64,000 nt of DNA from Sinorhizobium kostiense (GTDB taxonomy: Bacteria; Pseudomonadota; Alphaproteobacteria; Rhizobiales; Rhizobiaceae), in NCBI RefSeq assembly GCF_017874595.1, contig NZ_JAGILA010000002.1, positions 1,240,001-1,304,000 on the forward strand. The letters are read 5' to 3'. The notes beneath the pieces were generated by a model. The model worked only from the letters and a program-made list of their open reading frames with translations. It was not told the DNA's origin and ran no database searches. Position 1 is the stretch's first letter. Each line of letters starts with the position of its first letter. This document shows, in pieces, positions 53,350 through 62,395 of the stretch. The position numbers were made by a program, and so were the translations under genes.

Positions 53350-53369
53350 GTTCCGCTCTGCGCCGGCCA

Positions 53370-53472
53370 TTACAGCGCCGTCAGCCCTTCAGGACGCACA
53401 AAGGACGCTGTAAGTCCTTGAATATACGCATCGGGCTTCCCGAAAATCGGTTCCGAATTTCGGGCCGATGCG
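53370..53472. repeat. RIME-like mosaic element, copy 3
   Basis: The first module, TACAGCGCCGTCAGCCCTTC followed by AGGACGCACAAAGGACGCTGTA, is shared with the other copies. The second module differs: GCATCGGGCTTCCCGAAAAT and ATTTCGGGCCGATGC are arms of another palindrome. It abuts the nth stop codon, so the gene's 3' end borders the repeat. Confidence 0.8.
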
Positions 53473-54243
53473 CTAGCCGGGGACGGGAATGACTTGCGGC
53501 GGCAATTCGACGAGCGGAGCGGGGATATCGCAGGTCTTCTCGGGCGACTTGCACAGGTCGGCGATGACGCAGCGCTCGCATTCCGGCCGTCGTGCCTTGC
53601 AGACATAGCGGCCATGCAGGATCAGCCAATGATGCGCATGGAAGAGATATTTCTCGGGGATGACGCGAAGGAGATGCAGCTCGACCTCATCCGGCGTCTT
53701 TCCGGGCGCAAGCCGGATGCGGTTGGCGATCCGGAAGATGTGCGTGTCGACAGCGATCGCCGCCTGGCCGAAGGCCATCTGCAAGACGACATTGGCGGTC
53801 TTGCGACCGACGCCCGGTAGCGTGATCAATTCCTCGCGCGTGCGCGGCACCTCACCGCCGAAGTCGGCGATCAGCTTTTCGCTGAGCGCAATGACGTTCT
53901 TCGCCTTGTTGCGGTAGAGGCCGATCGTCTTGATGTAGTCGCGAAGCCGCTCCTCGCCGAGCGCCAGCATTTTTTCCGGCGTGTCGGCGACGGCGAAGAG
54001 CGGCCGGGTCGCCTTGTTGACGCCGGCATCGGTGGCCTGCGCCGAAAGCGCAACCGCGACCACGAGCGTGAAGGGATTGACGTGCTCGAGTTCGCCCTTC
54101 GGTTCAGGGCGCTGCACCGAAAAGCGGCGGAAGATCTCCTCGACCTCGGCGACCTTGTAGGCGCTGCGCTGTCGCGTGCTTGCGCGGCGGGCGGGGGCTG
54201 CCTTCGACCTGCGAGATGGTGACGGTGATTTGACGTTTTTCAT
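53473..54243 (-). CDS. nth: Endonuclease III
   Basis: A 256-aa base-excision repair glycosylase/AP lyase for oxidised pyrimidines. The helix-hairpin-helix is LPGVGRKTANVVL (catalytic Lys in GRKTA), the catalytic Asp lies in AVDTHIFRIANR, and the [4Fe-4S] cluster ligands are present in CKARRPECERCVIADLC (C-x6-C-x2-C-x5-C). A basic N-terminal extension of about 30 residues (SPSPSRRSKAAPARRASTRQR) is longer than in E. coli Nth. Start at ATG 54243. Divergent from the DUF2244 gene by 22 nt. Confidence 0.95.
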   Translation of the reverse strand: MKNVKSPSPSRRSKAAPARRASTRQRSAYKVAEVEEIFRRFSVQRPEPKGELEHVNPFTLVVAVALSAQATDAGVNKATRPLFAVADTPEKMLALGEERLRDYIKTIGLYRNKAKNVIALSEKLIADFGGEVPRTREELITLPGVGRKTANVVLQMAFGQAAIAVDTHIFRIANRIRLAPGKTPDEVELHLLRVIPEKYLFHAHHWLILHGRYVCKARRPECERCVIADLCKSPEKTCDIPAPLVELPPQVIPVPG

Positions 54244-54265
54244 GTGGCATCTATAGTCATTGCTT

Positions 54266-54763
54266 ATGATCGAAGGCAACGCTGCGCCACATGTCAACGA
54301 CCAGCCGATCTTCGCCGCCGAGCTCACGCCTTACCGCTCCCTCGGTCGCAGAGGCTTCAAAATCCTCCTTATGATCGCCGGCGCGATGAGCCTGGTGCAC
54401 ATCCTCGTCTTTCTCGTCATCGGCGCATGGCCGATCGTCTTCTTCTTCGGGCTGGATTTCGTGCTGCTCTTCGGTGCCTTCTGGCTCAACTATCACGCGG
54501 GTCGCGCCCGCGAGGAGGTCAGCGTTTCGCGCACCGACGTTTCCGTGAAGAAGTTCGCCCCGTCAGGACGGGTGACGGAGCATCGCTTCAACACCTTCTG
54601 GACGCGCTTCAGCATCAAGCGCCATCAAGAGGTCGGCATAATCTCCATGATGATCAGCGGCGGCGGCCGACAGACCGACATCGGCTCCTTCCTCAACCCC
54701 GACGACCGCGAAAGCTTTGCCGCCGCCTTCGCCCGCGCACTGGCGGCGGCCAGGTCGCGCTGA
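54266..54763 (+). CDS. DUF2244 membrane protein
   Basis: A 165-aa protein starting MIEGNAAPHVNDQPIFAAELTPYRSLGRRGF. Two adjacent membrane helices (ILLMIAGAMSLVHILVFLVIGAW and PIVFFFGLDFVLLFGAFWL) are followed by a cytoplasmic beta-rich domain (REEVSVSRTDVSVKKFAPSGR, FNTFWTRFSIKRH, GRQTDIGSFLNPDDRESFAAAFARAL). This layout matches DUF2244, common in alphaproteobacteria and of unknown role. ATG 54266 is preferred to a TTG two codons earlier. Confidence 0.85.
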   Translation: MIEGNAAPHVNDQPIFAAELTPYRSLGRRGFKILLMIAGAMSLVHILVFLVIGAWPIVFFFGLDFVLLFGAFWLNYHAGRAREEVSVSRTDVSVKKFAPSGRVTEHRFNTFWTRFSIKRHQEVGIISMMISGGGRQTDIGSFLNPDDRESFAAAFARALAAARSR

Positions 54764-54936
54764 TCGCGGTCATCACACTGAACAGGAATCGGGTGGTCAT
54801 TCGCTCTCCCCAGTGGTTAGCTGAGGCATGCCAGCGCGGGACCGGACCCGCATCCGGCGCTGACTTCTTAGAACCGATCACGTTTATGATTCTAGGTCGA
54901 TCGGACCTGAAATCATCATCGTCCAGGAGATGAGCC

Positions 54937-55809
54937 ATGAACGTCGCCACATCCATTCCGACCGACATCACCCCGGACGGCACCGACTACGAAACGGTCA
55001 GGAGCGTGATCGAGATGCTCACGGAGGACTATCGCGATCAGCCGTCGCTCGAGGCGATCGCCCGCCGCCTTGGCCAGTCGCCGACCCAATTGCAGAAGGT
55101 CTTCACTCGCTGGGCGGGGCTCTCGCCCAAAGCCTTTCTGCAGGCGGTGACGCTCGACCACGCCAAGCGACTGCTGCGAGAGCAGGACATGCCGCTGCTC
55201 GAAACGAGCATCGAGGTCGGCCTCTCCGGTCCGGGACGGCTTCACGATCTTTTCGTTACCCATGAAGCCATGTCGCCGGGCGAATGGAAGGCGCGCGGCA
55301 CCGGCCTCACCATCCGCTACGGCTATCATCCCTCGCCCTTCGGAACGGCGCTGGTGATGGTCACCGAACGCGGCCTTGCCGGCCTCGCCTTTGCCGACCC
55401 CGGCGAGGAGCGCGCAAGTTTCGATGACATGGCGTGGCGCTGGCCGAATGCCGCTTATGTCGAAGACAGTGCCGCGACGGCCCGCTACGCCGCGCGCATC
55501 TTCGACCCGGACCGGTGGTGCGCCGAGGAGCCACTGCGGATATTCTTGATTGGCTCCGATTTCCAGGTGAGGGTCTGGCAGGCGCTGTTGAAGGTGCCGT
55601 TCGGCAAGGCCACCACCTATTCGAACATCGCCGAGGAGATCGGCCAGCCCGCGGCATCTCGCGCCGTCGGCGCGGCCATCGGCCGCAACCCGATCTCCTT
55701 CGTCGTGCCCTGCCACCGCGCCCTGGGCAAAGGCGGCGAACTCACCGGCTACCATTGGGGATTGACGCGAAAGCGCGCGATTCTTGGATGGGAAGCGGGA
55801 AAGGTGTGA
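54937..55809 (+). CDS. Ada-like AraC regulator / O6-methylguanine-DNA methyltransferase
   Basis: A 290-aa two-domain protein. Residues about 18-115 form an AraC-type helix-turn-helix (LEAIARRLGQSPTQLQKVFTRWAGLSP and DMPLLETSIEVGLSGPGRLHDLF). Residues about 125-290 form the methyltransferase, with FQVRVWQALLKVPFGKATTYSNIA and the acceptor Cys259 in FVVPCHRALG. The N-terminal zinc domain of E. coli Ada, which repairs methylphosphotriesters and switches on the regulon, is absent. It may repair O6-methylguanine and regulate its own or other genes through the remaining domains. Confidence 0.9.
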   Translation: MNVATSIPTDITPDGTDYETVRSVIEMLTEDYRDQPSLEAIARRLGQSPTQLQKVFTRWAGLSPKAFLQAVTLDHAKRLLREQDMPLLETSIEVGLSGPGRLHDLFVTHEAMSPGEWKARGTGLTIRYGYHPSPFGTALVMVTERGLAGLAFADPGEERASFDDMAWRWPNAAYVEDSAATARYAARIFDPDRWCAEEPLRIFLIGSDFQVRVWQALLKVPFGKATTYSNIAEEIGQPAASRAVGAAIGRNPISFVVPCHRALGKGGELTGYHWGLTRKRAILGWEAGKV

Positions 55810-55837
55810 GCTTGAGAAAGGGGCCGCCCCCGCGGAC

Positions 55838-55950
55838 TTGCCCCACATCCCCCTGCCGCGACCTTCTCCCCGCCGCGGGGAGAAGGGACTTGCCGCAGCG
55901 TTTCGGTCCCCTCTCCCCGCCTGCGGGGAGAGGGCTAGGGTGAGAGGCAA
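55838..55950. repeat. REP-like palindromic repeat, copy D (compact)
   Basis: Ends TTGCCCCACATCCCCCTGCC and GGGCTAGGGTGAGAGGCAA are imperfect inverted repeats. Between them are two perfect inner palindromes: CTTCTCCCCGCCGCGGGGAGAAG and CTCTCCCCGCCTGCGGGGAGAG. Best-preserved copy in the window, about 113 bp, in the gap between the convergent Ada-like and gpmA genes. Confidence 0.85.
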
Positions 55951-55982
55951 ATCGCCACCAAATCACCCCTTAATGCAGGGTA

Positions 55983-56618
55983 TCAGTGCGCCCCCGACAT
56001 GTCGCCGAGAACTTCCTTCGAAGCGACCGTGGAATCCGCCTTCAGCTTGTAGACCATCGGCACGCCGGTCGCGAGATTGAGGTTCAGCACCTGTTCCTTG
56101 GTAAGACGGTCGAGCACCATGACGAGCGAGCGCAGCGAGTTGCCATGGGCGGCAACCAGCACCTTCTCACCGGAAAGCACCCGCGGCAGGATATCGGTGA
56201 GGTAATAGGGCCAGACCCGAGCGCCGGTGTCGCGCAGGCTCTCGCCGCCGGGCGGCGGCACGTCGTAGGACCGGCGCCAGATGTGGACCTGCTCCTCGCC
56301 CCATTTCTTGCGGGCATCGTCCTTGTTGAGCCCCGAAAGTTCACCGTAATCGCGCTCGTTCAGCGCCTGGTCACGGATGGTCTTAAGCGAGGATTGCCCG
56401 ACGGCATCAAGCACGATCTCGCAGGTGCGCTGGGCGCGCACGAGCGCGGAGGTAAAGGCGATGTCGAACTTGATGCCGTAGTCGGCGAGCGCCTTGCCGC
56501 CGGCCTTCGCCTCCTCGACGCCGAGTTCGGTCAGGTCCGGGTCGCGCCAGCCGGTGAACAGGTTCTTCAGGTTCCAGTCGCTCTGGCCGTGCCGGACGAG
56601 GACGAGTGTGCCGCTCAT
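55983..56618 (-). CDS. gpmA: 2,3-bisphosphoglycerate-dependent phosphoglycerate mutase
   Basis: A 211-aa glycolytic mutase interconverting 3- and 2-phosphoglycerate. The phosphohistidine motif is [20 protein letters not shown], with [24 protein letters not shown] and [18 protein letters not shown] carrying the second active-site His. It is shorter than E. coli GpmA (250 aa), as is usual in alphaproteobacteria. It follows dapB with a 28-nt gap on the same strand. Confidence 0.95.
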   Translation of the reverse strand: MSGTLVLVRHGQSDWNLKNLFTGWRDPDLTELGVEEAKAGGKALADYGIKFDIAFTSALVRAQRTCEIVLDAVGQSSLKTIRDQALNERDYGELSGLNKDDARKKWGEEQVHIWRRSYDVPPPGGESLRDTGARVWPYYLTDILPRVLSGEKVLVAAHGNSLRSLVMVLDRLTKEQVLNLNLATGVPMVYKLKADSTVASKEVLGDMSGAH

Positions 56619-56646
56619 TGTCGATTTCCTCTAGTAGATGTTGACG

Positions 56647-57465
56647 TCAGTTGAGCCCGAGAACGTCGAGCATGGAATAGAGACCGGGTTTCTGACCGCG
56701 ACCCCAGAGCGCTGCCGTGACGGCGCCGCGCGCGAAGATCGAGCGATCCGTGGCGCTATGCGAAAGCGTCACCATCTCGCCCTCACCGGCAAGCATAACG
56801 GAGTGTTCGCCGATGACGGAGCCGCCGCGCAAGGTGGCAAAGCCGATCGTGCCCTGTTGCCGGGCCCCGGTGTGACCGTCACGCACGCGAACGGAGTGGT
56901 TCTCAAGGTCGATGCCGCGCCCCTTCGCTGCCGCCTCGCCCAACAGAAGAGCGGTGCCGGAGGGGGCGTCGACCTTATGTTTGTGGTGCATTTCGAGAAT
57001 CTCGATGTCCCACTGGGCAGCGGGAAGCGCGCGCGCCGCTTTTTCCGCCAGCACGCCGAGCAGGTTGACGCCGAGGCTCATATTGCCGGACTTGACGATG
57101 CGGGCATGGCGGGCGGCGGCGAGGATCTTCGCCTCATCCTCCGCCGACCATCCGGTCGTGCCGATGACGTGGACGATTCGTGCTTGCGCGGCGAGCCCGG
57201 CGAATTCGACCGAGCTTGCCGGAGACGTGAAATCGAGCACCCCGTCGGCATGCAGGAAGGCCTCCAGCGGCTCATCGGTCACGGGAACGCCGATCGATCC
57301 AAGACCGGCGAGTTCGCCGGCATCTCGCCCGATATAGGGCGAGCCCGGCCGTCCGATCGCCGCGTGAAGCCGCACGCCATCCATGGCATGGACGGCCCGG
57401 ATCAGCGTCTGGCCCATTCGGCCGCCCGCGCCGACGACCACGAGCTTCATCTCCGTTTCGCCCAT
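56647..57465 (-). CDS. dapB: 4-hydroxy-tetrahydrodipicolinate reductase
   Basis: A 272-aa enzyme of lysine/diaminopimelate synthesis. The nucleotide loop is [17 protein letters not shown], the signature segment is [23 protein letters not shown] with the catalytic His and Lys, and [10 protein letters not shown] and [10 protein letters not shown] are typical. The start at ATG 57465 follows AGGGAA; ATG 57450 is also possible. It lies 16 nt after the ABC exporter gene, so exporter, dapB and gpmA probably form one transcript. Confidence 0.95.
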   Translation of the reverse strand: MGETEMKLVVVGAGGRMGQTLIRAVHAMDGVRLHAAIGRPGSPYIGRDAGELAGLGSIGVPVTDEPLEAFLHADGVLDFTSPASSVEFAGLAAQARIVHVIGTTGWSAEDEAKILAAARHARIVKSGNMSLGVNLLGVLAEKAARALPAAQWDIEILEMHHKHKVDAPSGTALLLGEAAAKGRGIDLENHSVRVRDGHTGARQQGTIGFATLRGGSVIGEHSVMLAGEGEMVTLSHSATDRSIFARGAVTAALWGRGQKPGLYSMLDVLGLN

Positions 57466-57481
57466 CGAAATTCCCTCGTTC

Positions 57482-59287
57482 TTACAGGATTTCGGCCCCG
57501 GCGCTCACATCCGGGCCGTGGCCTTGCAGATTGTGCAGGCGAGCGTAGAGCCCGTCCGCACGGCGTGCAAGCTCCTCATGCGTGCCTTCCTCCACCACCC
57601 GGCCATCCTTCATCACGAGGATCTTGTCGGCGTTGACGATGGTGGAGAGGCGGTGAGCGATGACGATGACGGTACGGCCGCTCATCGCCCGGTCTAGCGC
57701 CTTCTGGACCGCGGCTTCCGATTCGGTGTCGAGCGCCGAGGTGGCTTCGTCGAGGAGAAGGATGGGCGCATTGCGCACGAGCGCGCGGGCGATCGAAAGG
57801 CGCTGGCGTTGACCGCCTGAGAGCGTCACGCCATGCTCGCCGACCGGCGTGTCATAGCCCTGCGGCTGGGCCAGTATGAATTCATGCGCATAGGCAAGCC
57901 GCGCCGCTTCCTCGATTTCCGCGTCCGTGGCGTCGGGTCGGCCGTAGCGGATATTGTCGCGGATCGAGCCCTCGAAGAGATATGGCTGCTGCGAGACATA
58001 GGCGAGCCCGTTGCGCAGAGACTGCTTGGTGACGGTGGCGATGTCCTGGCCGTCGATGAGGATCTGACCCGACTTAGGATCGTAGAAGCGCGGAATGAGA
58101 CTGATGATGGTCGATTTTCCGGCGCCCGAGGGGCCGACGAGCGCGGTCGTCTTGCCGCCCTCGGCACGGAAGCTGACGCCTTTCAGGATCTCGTCACCAC
58201 TGCCGTAGGCGAAACGGACTTCGCGCAGCTCGACTGTCGCTTCGTGAATCGTCAGTTCAGTCGCATCCGGTCGATCGCGCTGGTGCGGCACCGTATCGAG
58301 AATCTCGTAGATCATTCGGGCGTTGACGGCGGCGCGCTCCAGAGAGACCTGCAGACGCGCCAGGCGCCGTGCCGGATCATAGGCCATCAGCAGCGCGGCA
58401 ACGAAGGCGAAGAAGGCGCCCGGTGGTATGTTGCTGTAGATCGTGCGAAAGGCGGCATAGGCAAGCACGCTCGAGATCGCCAATCCCGCGAAGGTTTCGG
58501 TCATCGGCGCCGTGCGCTCGCTCAATCGCGCGATGCGATTGGCGCGGTTCTCGGCCCGGTCGATGATCGCCTCGACCTTGCGGCGCAACTCGTGTTCCAT
58601 CGTGAAAGCCTTGACGATGGAAATGCCCTGGATGGTTTCCTGCATCGCGCCGAGAACGCGGCTGTTGACTTCGACGGCCTCGCGCGTCGCCGCGCGCAGC
58701 CGCTTGGACACATATCTGAGGCCGAGAAGCAAAGGCGGCGCAACGAAGAATACGAGGAGCGAAAGCAGCCAGTCCTTGCTGAACATGACGCCGATGAGAC
58801 CGATCAAGGTCAGAAGATCGCGCGCGATCGACGTCACCGTCATGTTGAGCACGTCACGGATGCCGCTGACGTTCTGGCTGATCTTCGCGGAGAACTGCGC
58901 CGAGCGGTGGTCCTGGAAATAGCCGACGCTGAGCGCCATCAGGTGCGCATAAAGCCGCCGCTGATAGCGCGCGACGATATTGTTGCCGATCTTCGACAGC
59001 GCCACGGCCTGGCCGTAGGTGGCGAGGCCGCGCAGCAGGAACGCGAAGAAGATGGCGCCGCAGATCAAGAGGACGATGTCGGCGCGCTTGTTGGCGAAGG
59101 CCTCGTTGACCACGGTCTCCATGATCCAGGCGGTAAAACCGGTCGTTGTCGCCACCACCACCAGGCAGCCAATGGCAAAGGCATAGCCGCCAATATGGTC
59201 GCGTCCGTTCTCGGCAATGATGCGCCTGAGGATTCCGCTGATCGTCTCGGAGTCGACTTGGCGGTCTTTTCTGTTCCCGGCTTTCAA
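57482..59287 (-). CDS. ABC exporter, MsbA-like fused permease-ATPase
   Basis: A 601-aa half-transporter. The N-terminal membrane domain (about residues 30-330, six helices) is followed by an ATPase domain: Walker [17 protein letters not shown]-loop [17 protein letters not shown], signature [14 protein letters not shown], Walker [14 protein letters not shown] and H-loop IAHRLST. The layout matches type I exporters for lipids, lipid A precursors or drugs; the substrate cannot be named. It is the first gene of the run toward dapB and gpmA, with a RIME-like element upstream. Confidence 0.9.
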   Translation of the reverse strand: MKAGNRKDRQVDSETISGILRRIIAENGRDHIGGYAFAIGCLVVVATTTGFTAWIMETVVNEAFANKRADIVLLICGAIFFAFLLRGLATYGQAVALSKIGNNIVARYQRRLYAHLMALSVGYFQDHRSAQFSAKISQNVSGIRDVLNMTVTSIARDLLTLIGLIGVMFSKDWLLSLLVFFVAPPLLLGLRYVSKRLRAATREAVEVNSRVLGAMQETIQGISIVKAFTMEHELRRKVEAIIDRAENRANRIARLSERTAPMTETFAGLAISSVLAYAAFRTIYSNIPPGAFFAFVAALLMAYDPARRLARLQVSLERAAVNARMIYEILDTVPHQRDRPDATELTIHEATVELREVRFAYGSGDEILKGVSFRAEGGKTTALVGPSGAGKSTIISLIPRFYDPKSGQILIDGQDIATVTKQSLRNGLAYVSQQPYLFEGSIRDNIRYGRPDATDAEIEEAARLAYAHEFILAQPQGYDTPVGEHGVTLSGGQRQRLSIARALVRNAPILLLDEATSALDTESEAAVQKALDRAMSGRTVIVIAHRLSTIVNADKILVMKDGRVVEEGTHEELARRADGLYARLHNLQGHGPDVSAGAEIL

Positions 59288-59307
59288 CAGGCCCGTCTTC
59301 CCTAACG

Positions 59308-59392
59308 CATGTTTCCGCAGCCGCTCAAGTGCTGCAGCGATCTTTGCGCGTCCGATGAAACGCGCGGCGCCACCTGCAGTGGCTGCCGCACG
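59308..59392 (-). repeat. RIME-like element, copy 4 (partial)
   Basis: GCATGTTTCCGCAGCCGCTC, AAGTGCTGCAGCGATCTTTG and CGCGTCCGATGAAACGCGCGGCGC match copy 2 in the same orientation. The outer arm beyond CATGTTTCC is missing. Located between glk and the ABC exporter gene. Confidence 0.75.
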
Positions 59393-59463
59393 CCGGCGCC
59401 ACGTGTCGGGGGCTCTATAGTGGTTTGGAGTCGCTTTGGCGAGTCTTTGCCCCGGTCAACGCG

Positions 59464-60480
59464 TCAGCTTCTCCAGCGCCGTCCCTCTGTTGCAACACCG
59501 AAGGTGCCGGGCCTGCGCGCAAAGGCGGCAAGACCGGCGAGTGCCGCCATCGGATGGACGACAGCGAAGGTCGCAATCGTGCGCATCAGCGCCGAGTGCG
59601 GGGCCTTGTCCTCGAAGGCGGCGCGGAATTCCGGCTTCATCAATGCCGGCAGGATCTTCTGCGTGATGCCGCCGCCAAGGAACACCCCGCCCCGCGCCAT
59701 GAAGATCAGCGCCATGTCGCCGGCGACGCGCCCGAGATAGGTAGAGAATAGCGACAGCGTCTCGACCGCTGCGGCATCGGCACCGGAAAGCGCCGCCGTC
59801 GTCACTTCCGCCTGATCCTTCAGCGCCGGATCGATACCGTCGGCCGCACAGACGGCGCGATAGAGATTCATGATACCGCGCCCGCACAGAATCTGTTCAC
59901 GGGCCATGCGCCCTTCGATCGGCTCGAGGAAGGGCCAGATCTGAAAATCGCGCTCCGTGCTCGGCCCGATGTCGACATGGCCACCTTCGCCGGGAACCGG
60001 GATCCAGATGCCTTGCGCGAACACCATGCCGGCAACGCCGAGCCCGGTTCCGGGCCCAAGAACGACACGCGAACTGTGCGGAAGGATCTCGCCGCCGCCG
60101 ATCTGCACCAGATCCTCATCGGCCGGAGCGGCAACGGCCAGCGCCTGCGCTTCAAAGTCGTTGATCAGAAGCACGTCCGAGAGCCCGAGGCTCGCGAGCA
60201 TGTCCTTCGGCCGGATCACCCAGTCGGCATTGGTCAGCGGGACTTCATCGCCCTGGATCGGGCCGGCGAGAGCGAGGATCGCCGAACGCGGACGCGCGGC
60301 GTTTAGACCGAGAATGCTCTTCAGCGCCGCCTCGATGGTCTCGAAATCGGCGGTCTTGACAGGGGGCAGCTGCCGCGGCTCGGACTTTGCGTCGTCAAGC
60401 AATGCGAAGCGGGCGTTCGTGCCGCCGATGTCGCCGATCAGCAGCGGAAAGGGAAAGGTCTGGTCACTCGCAATGGGCAT
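59464..60480 (-). CDS. glk: Glucokinase
   Basis: A 338-aa GLK-type glucokinase (group B, non-ROK) that phosphorylates glucose with ATP. The N-terminal loop is [51 protein letters not shown] (catalytic Asp), [12 protein letters not shown] and [12 protein letters not shown] follow. No zinc motif is present, as expected for this group. ATG 60480 gives the canonical N-terminus. It lies 47 nt after mgsA on the same strand and is probably co-transcribed. Confidence 0.95.
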   Translation of the reverse strand: MPIASDQTFPFPLLIGDIGGTNARFALLDDAKSEPRQLPPVKTADFETIEAALKSILGLNAARPRSAILALAGPIQGDEVPLTNADWVIRPKDMLASLGLSDVLLINDFEAQALAVAAPADEDLVQIGGGEILPHSSRVVLGPGTGLGVAGMVFAQGIWIPVPGEGGHVDIGPSTERDFQIWPFLEPIEGRMAREQILCGRGIMNLYRAVCAADGIDPALKDQAEVTTAALSGADAAAVETLSLFSTYLGRVAGDMALIFMARGGVFLGGGITQKILPALMKPEFRAAFEDKAPHSALMRTIATFAVVHPMAALAGLAAFARRPGTFGVATEGRRWRS

Positions 60481-60527
60481 GGCAAGATCGTCCTGATCGC
60501 GGGCTATGAGAAGTTCCGGAATGTGTA

Positions 60528-60908
60528 TCAGCTGCGCCTGAAGTCGATCAACTGTTCGGCCGTCGCGCGATTGAGCGCCATCGGGATATCGTAGACGATC
60601 GCGAGCCGCATCAGCGCCTTGACGTCGACGTCGTGCGGCATTGGCGTCAGCGGATCGACGAAGAAGATCAGGCAGTCCACGTCGCCGGTGGCTATCAGCG
60701 CGCCGATCTGCTGGTCGCCGCCAAGCGGGCCGCTTTTGAGCCGGGTCACGTCGAGCCCGGCGCAGGCTTCGAGGACGCGGCCGCCCGTCGTTCCGGTCGC
60801 GACGATCTTCCATCCGGCGAGAACTGCCTCATTTGCCTTGGCAAAGGCGGCGAGATCGTCCTTCTTCTGATCATGGGCGATCAGTGCGAGGCATTTGCGA
60901 TCTGCCAT
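60528..60908 (-). CDS. mgsA: Methylglyoxal synthase
   Basis: A 126-aa lyase that converts dihydroxyacetone phosphate to methylglyoxal and phosphate, bypassing lower glycolysis when phosphate is scarce or sugar phosphates build up. [11 protein letters not shown] (proximal His/Asp), [11 protein letters not shown] (phosphate site), [15 protein letters not shown] (catalytic Asp) and [22 protein letters not shown] are diagnostic. The chain is shorter than E. coli MgsA (152 aa), mainly at the C-terminus. First gene of the mgsA-glk pair. Confidence 0.95.
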   Translation of the reverse strand: MADRKCLALIAHDQKKDDLAAFAKANEAVLAGWKIVATGTTGGRVLEACAGLDVTRLKSGPLGGDQQIGALIATGDVDCLIFFVDPLTPMPHDVDVKALMRLAIVYDIPMALNRATAEQLIDFRRS

Positions 60909-60961
60909 GGGGCCTCCCCGGGGCTCATGAGGAGCCGGACGCCATAGGCCCGGCTACGTTG

Positions 60962-60977
60962 TTTAAATCGATTTGAA
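60962..60977. promoter_or_regulatory. LacI-type palindrome upstream of mgsA-glk
   Basis: TTTAAATCGATTTGAA is a near-perfect 16-bp palindrome with a central CG, the usual form of LacI-family operators. It lies about 55 nt before the mgsA start. No LacI-family gene is in the window. Nothing else is recognised in 60978-61141. Confidence 0.5.
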
Positions 60978-61141
60978 TGCCCTATACATGAGGCCGGGGA
61001 AATTGGAAAGGCAATACCCCGCCCTTATCCTTTGAACTGCTGCGAGACTCCATCCTCGGGCGTGCCCAGGTCAAGCCCGAGGATCACGGTTTGAAGGGAG
61101 TGGACTAGGGCGGCGGGCGGGCCTGCCCTTTCCCAAAGAAA

Positions 61142-62206
61142 CTAATGCAGCGCCGGCCGTGGCGAGGGCACCGGGATATTTGCAAGCGGCGCCTCTTCCG
61201 CGGCACCGATGATCGCCTCGATGCTGGTCTGAGCAGCAGGCACAGCGGCCGCAGTACGATAGGCGGTGCCATGGGTCGCCTGCAGTTCGGAGGCCGGAGC
61301 CGGCCCGTTCAGCACCAGAGCGCAGGCCTTCGGCAAATCGGAAAGCGTCGCGTATTTCGGTTTTACGGGCTTTTCGGGCTTCTTCGTCGGCTTCGCCCAG
61401 GGCTCGTCGGTGAACCACCAGGCAAGCGACTTGTCGCAGCCGTCTCCGGCGGGCACGGCCGCCTGGTCCTTGCAGCCCTCTGACCCTGCCGGGCATTTGA
61501 TACGGATGTGGAAATGATAGTCGTGGCCATAGATCGGCCGCACCTTGCCAAGCGCCGAGCGGTCGCCTTTCCAGGTATCGCAGAGCTTCTTCTTGATTGC
61601 CGGGTTGACGAAGATCCGCTCCACCTCCCGGTAGCTTGCCGCCAGCATGATCAGCCGCGCATGGGCCGGCGTCCAGGCGGACGGGTCGATCGTCAGAAAC
61701 CTGTTCTTGTCGAGCATCGAGGTCGCCGAAATCGTTTCGCGCTCGTCGTAGCTCAGCGTCCGCTTCGGCATTGGCGTCAGCCAAATGTCGGCGTCGAGTC
61801 CGATCTGATGCGAGGCGTGGCCGGAGAGCATCGGACCGCCACGCGGTTGCGAGATATCACCAAGGAGGAGGCCCGGCCAGCCGATCTTGTCGGCTGCGTC
61901 ATGGGAGAGGCGCTCGATCAGCGCAATCATCCGAGGGTGGCCCCAGCGGCGGTTGCGCGACAGCCGCATGGCCTGCCATGTCGGTCCGTCGGTGGGAATG
62001 GCAATGCCGCCGGCAAGGCAGCCCTTGGAATAGAAGCCATAGGAGGTCGGCGCCGATTGCGTCGGCAGCGCCTTTGCACCGAAGAGCTCCTTGGCGGGCG
62101 TGCTGTCGGCTGCAACCGCATCTGCCGCCAAGATAGCGGCCGTTACGACCAAGCTCAGAAGCGCGGAACCGCAGCGAACAATCGCTGCGCGCGTATCAAA
62201 TCCCAT
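61142..62206 (-). CDS. mepA: Penicillin-insensitive murein endopeptidase (MepA)
   Basis: A 354-aa exported LAS-type metallopeptidase that cuts D-alanyl-meso-DAP crosslinks. The N-terminus MGFDTRAAIVRCGSALLSLVVTAAILAADAVAA is a signal peptide. STPAKELFGAKALPTQ, GFYSKGCLAGGIAIPTDGPTWQAMRLSRNR, the metal site GHASHQIGLDADIW and YGHDYHFHIRIKCP (metal/catalytic His) are canonical. A C-terminal tail of about 100 residues after GCKDQ is Pro/Ala-rich and longer than in E. coli MepA (274 aa). Divergent from the yejA-like gene. Confidence 0.93.
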   Translation of the reverse strand: MGFDTRAAIVRCGSALLSLVVTAAILAADAVAADSTPAKELFGAKALPTQSAPTSYGFYSKGCLAGGIAIPTDGPTWQAMRLSRNRRWGHPRMIALIERLSHDAADKIGWPGLLLGDISQPRGGPMLSGHASHQIGLDADIWLTPMPKRTLSYDERETISATSMLDKNRFLTIDPSAWTPAHARLIMLAASYREVERIFVNPAIKKKLCDTWKGDRSALGKVRPIYGHDYHFHIRIKCPAGSEGCKDQAAVPAGDGCDKSLAWWFTDEPWAKPTKKPEKPVKPKYATLSDLPKACALVLNGPAPASELQATHGTAYRTAAAVPAAQTSIEAIIGAAEEAPLANIPVPSPRPALH

Positions 62207-62395
62207 TCAATCCCCCATCGGCAGCACGCGCAACATGCGCTGCCCATCTTCGTGCGCCGCGGTTGCATCAGCCTTGCGACTCACCGCGATGTGACCGAAA
62301 AAATCGGTCTGATTTTGGGCAGGTCCTGTCAATTGCCGCGATTTCGCCTATTCTGGTTTACAAGAATAATCGAAAATACAAGGAGAAACGACGGG

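Noticed and set aside
57833..59305. 490-codon open frame opposite the ABC exporter
   Set aside because: Arg/Asp/Gly-rich shadow of a clear ABC protein.
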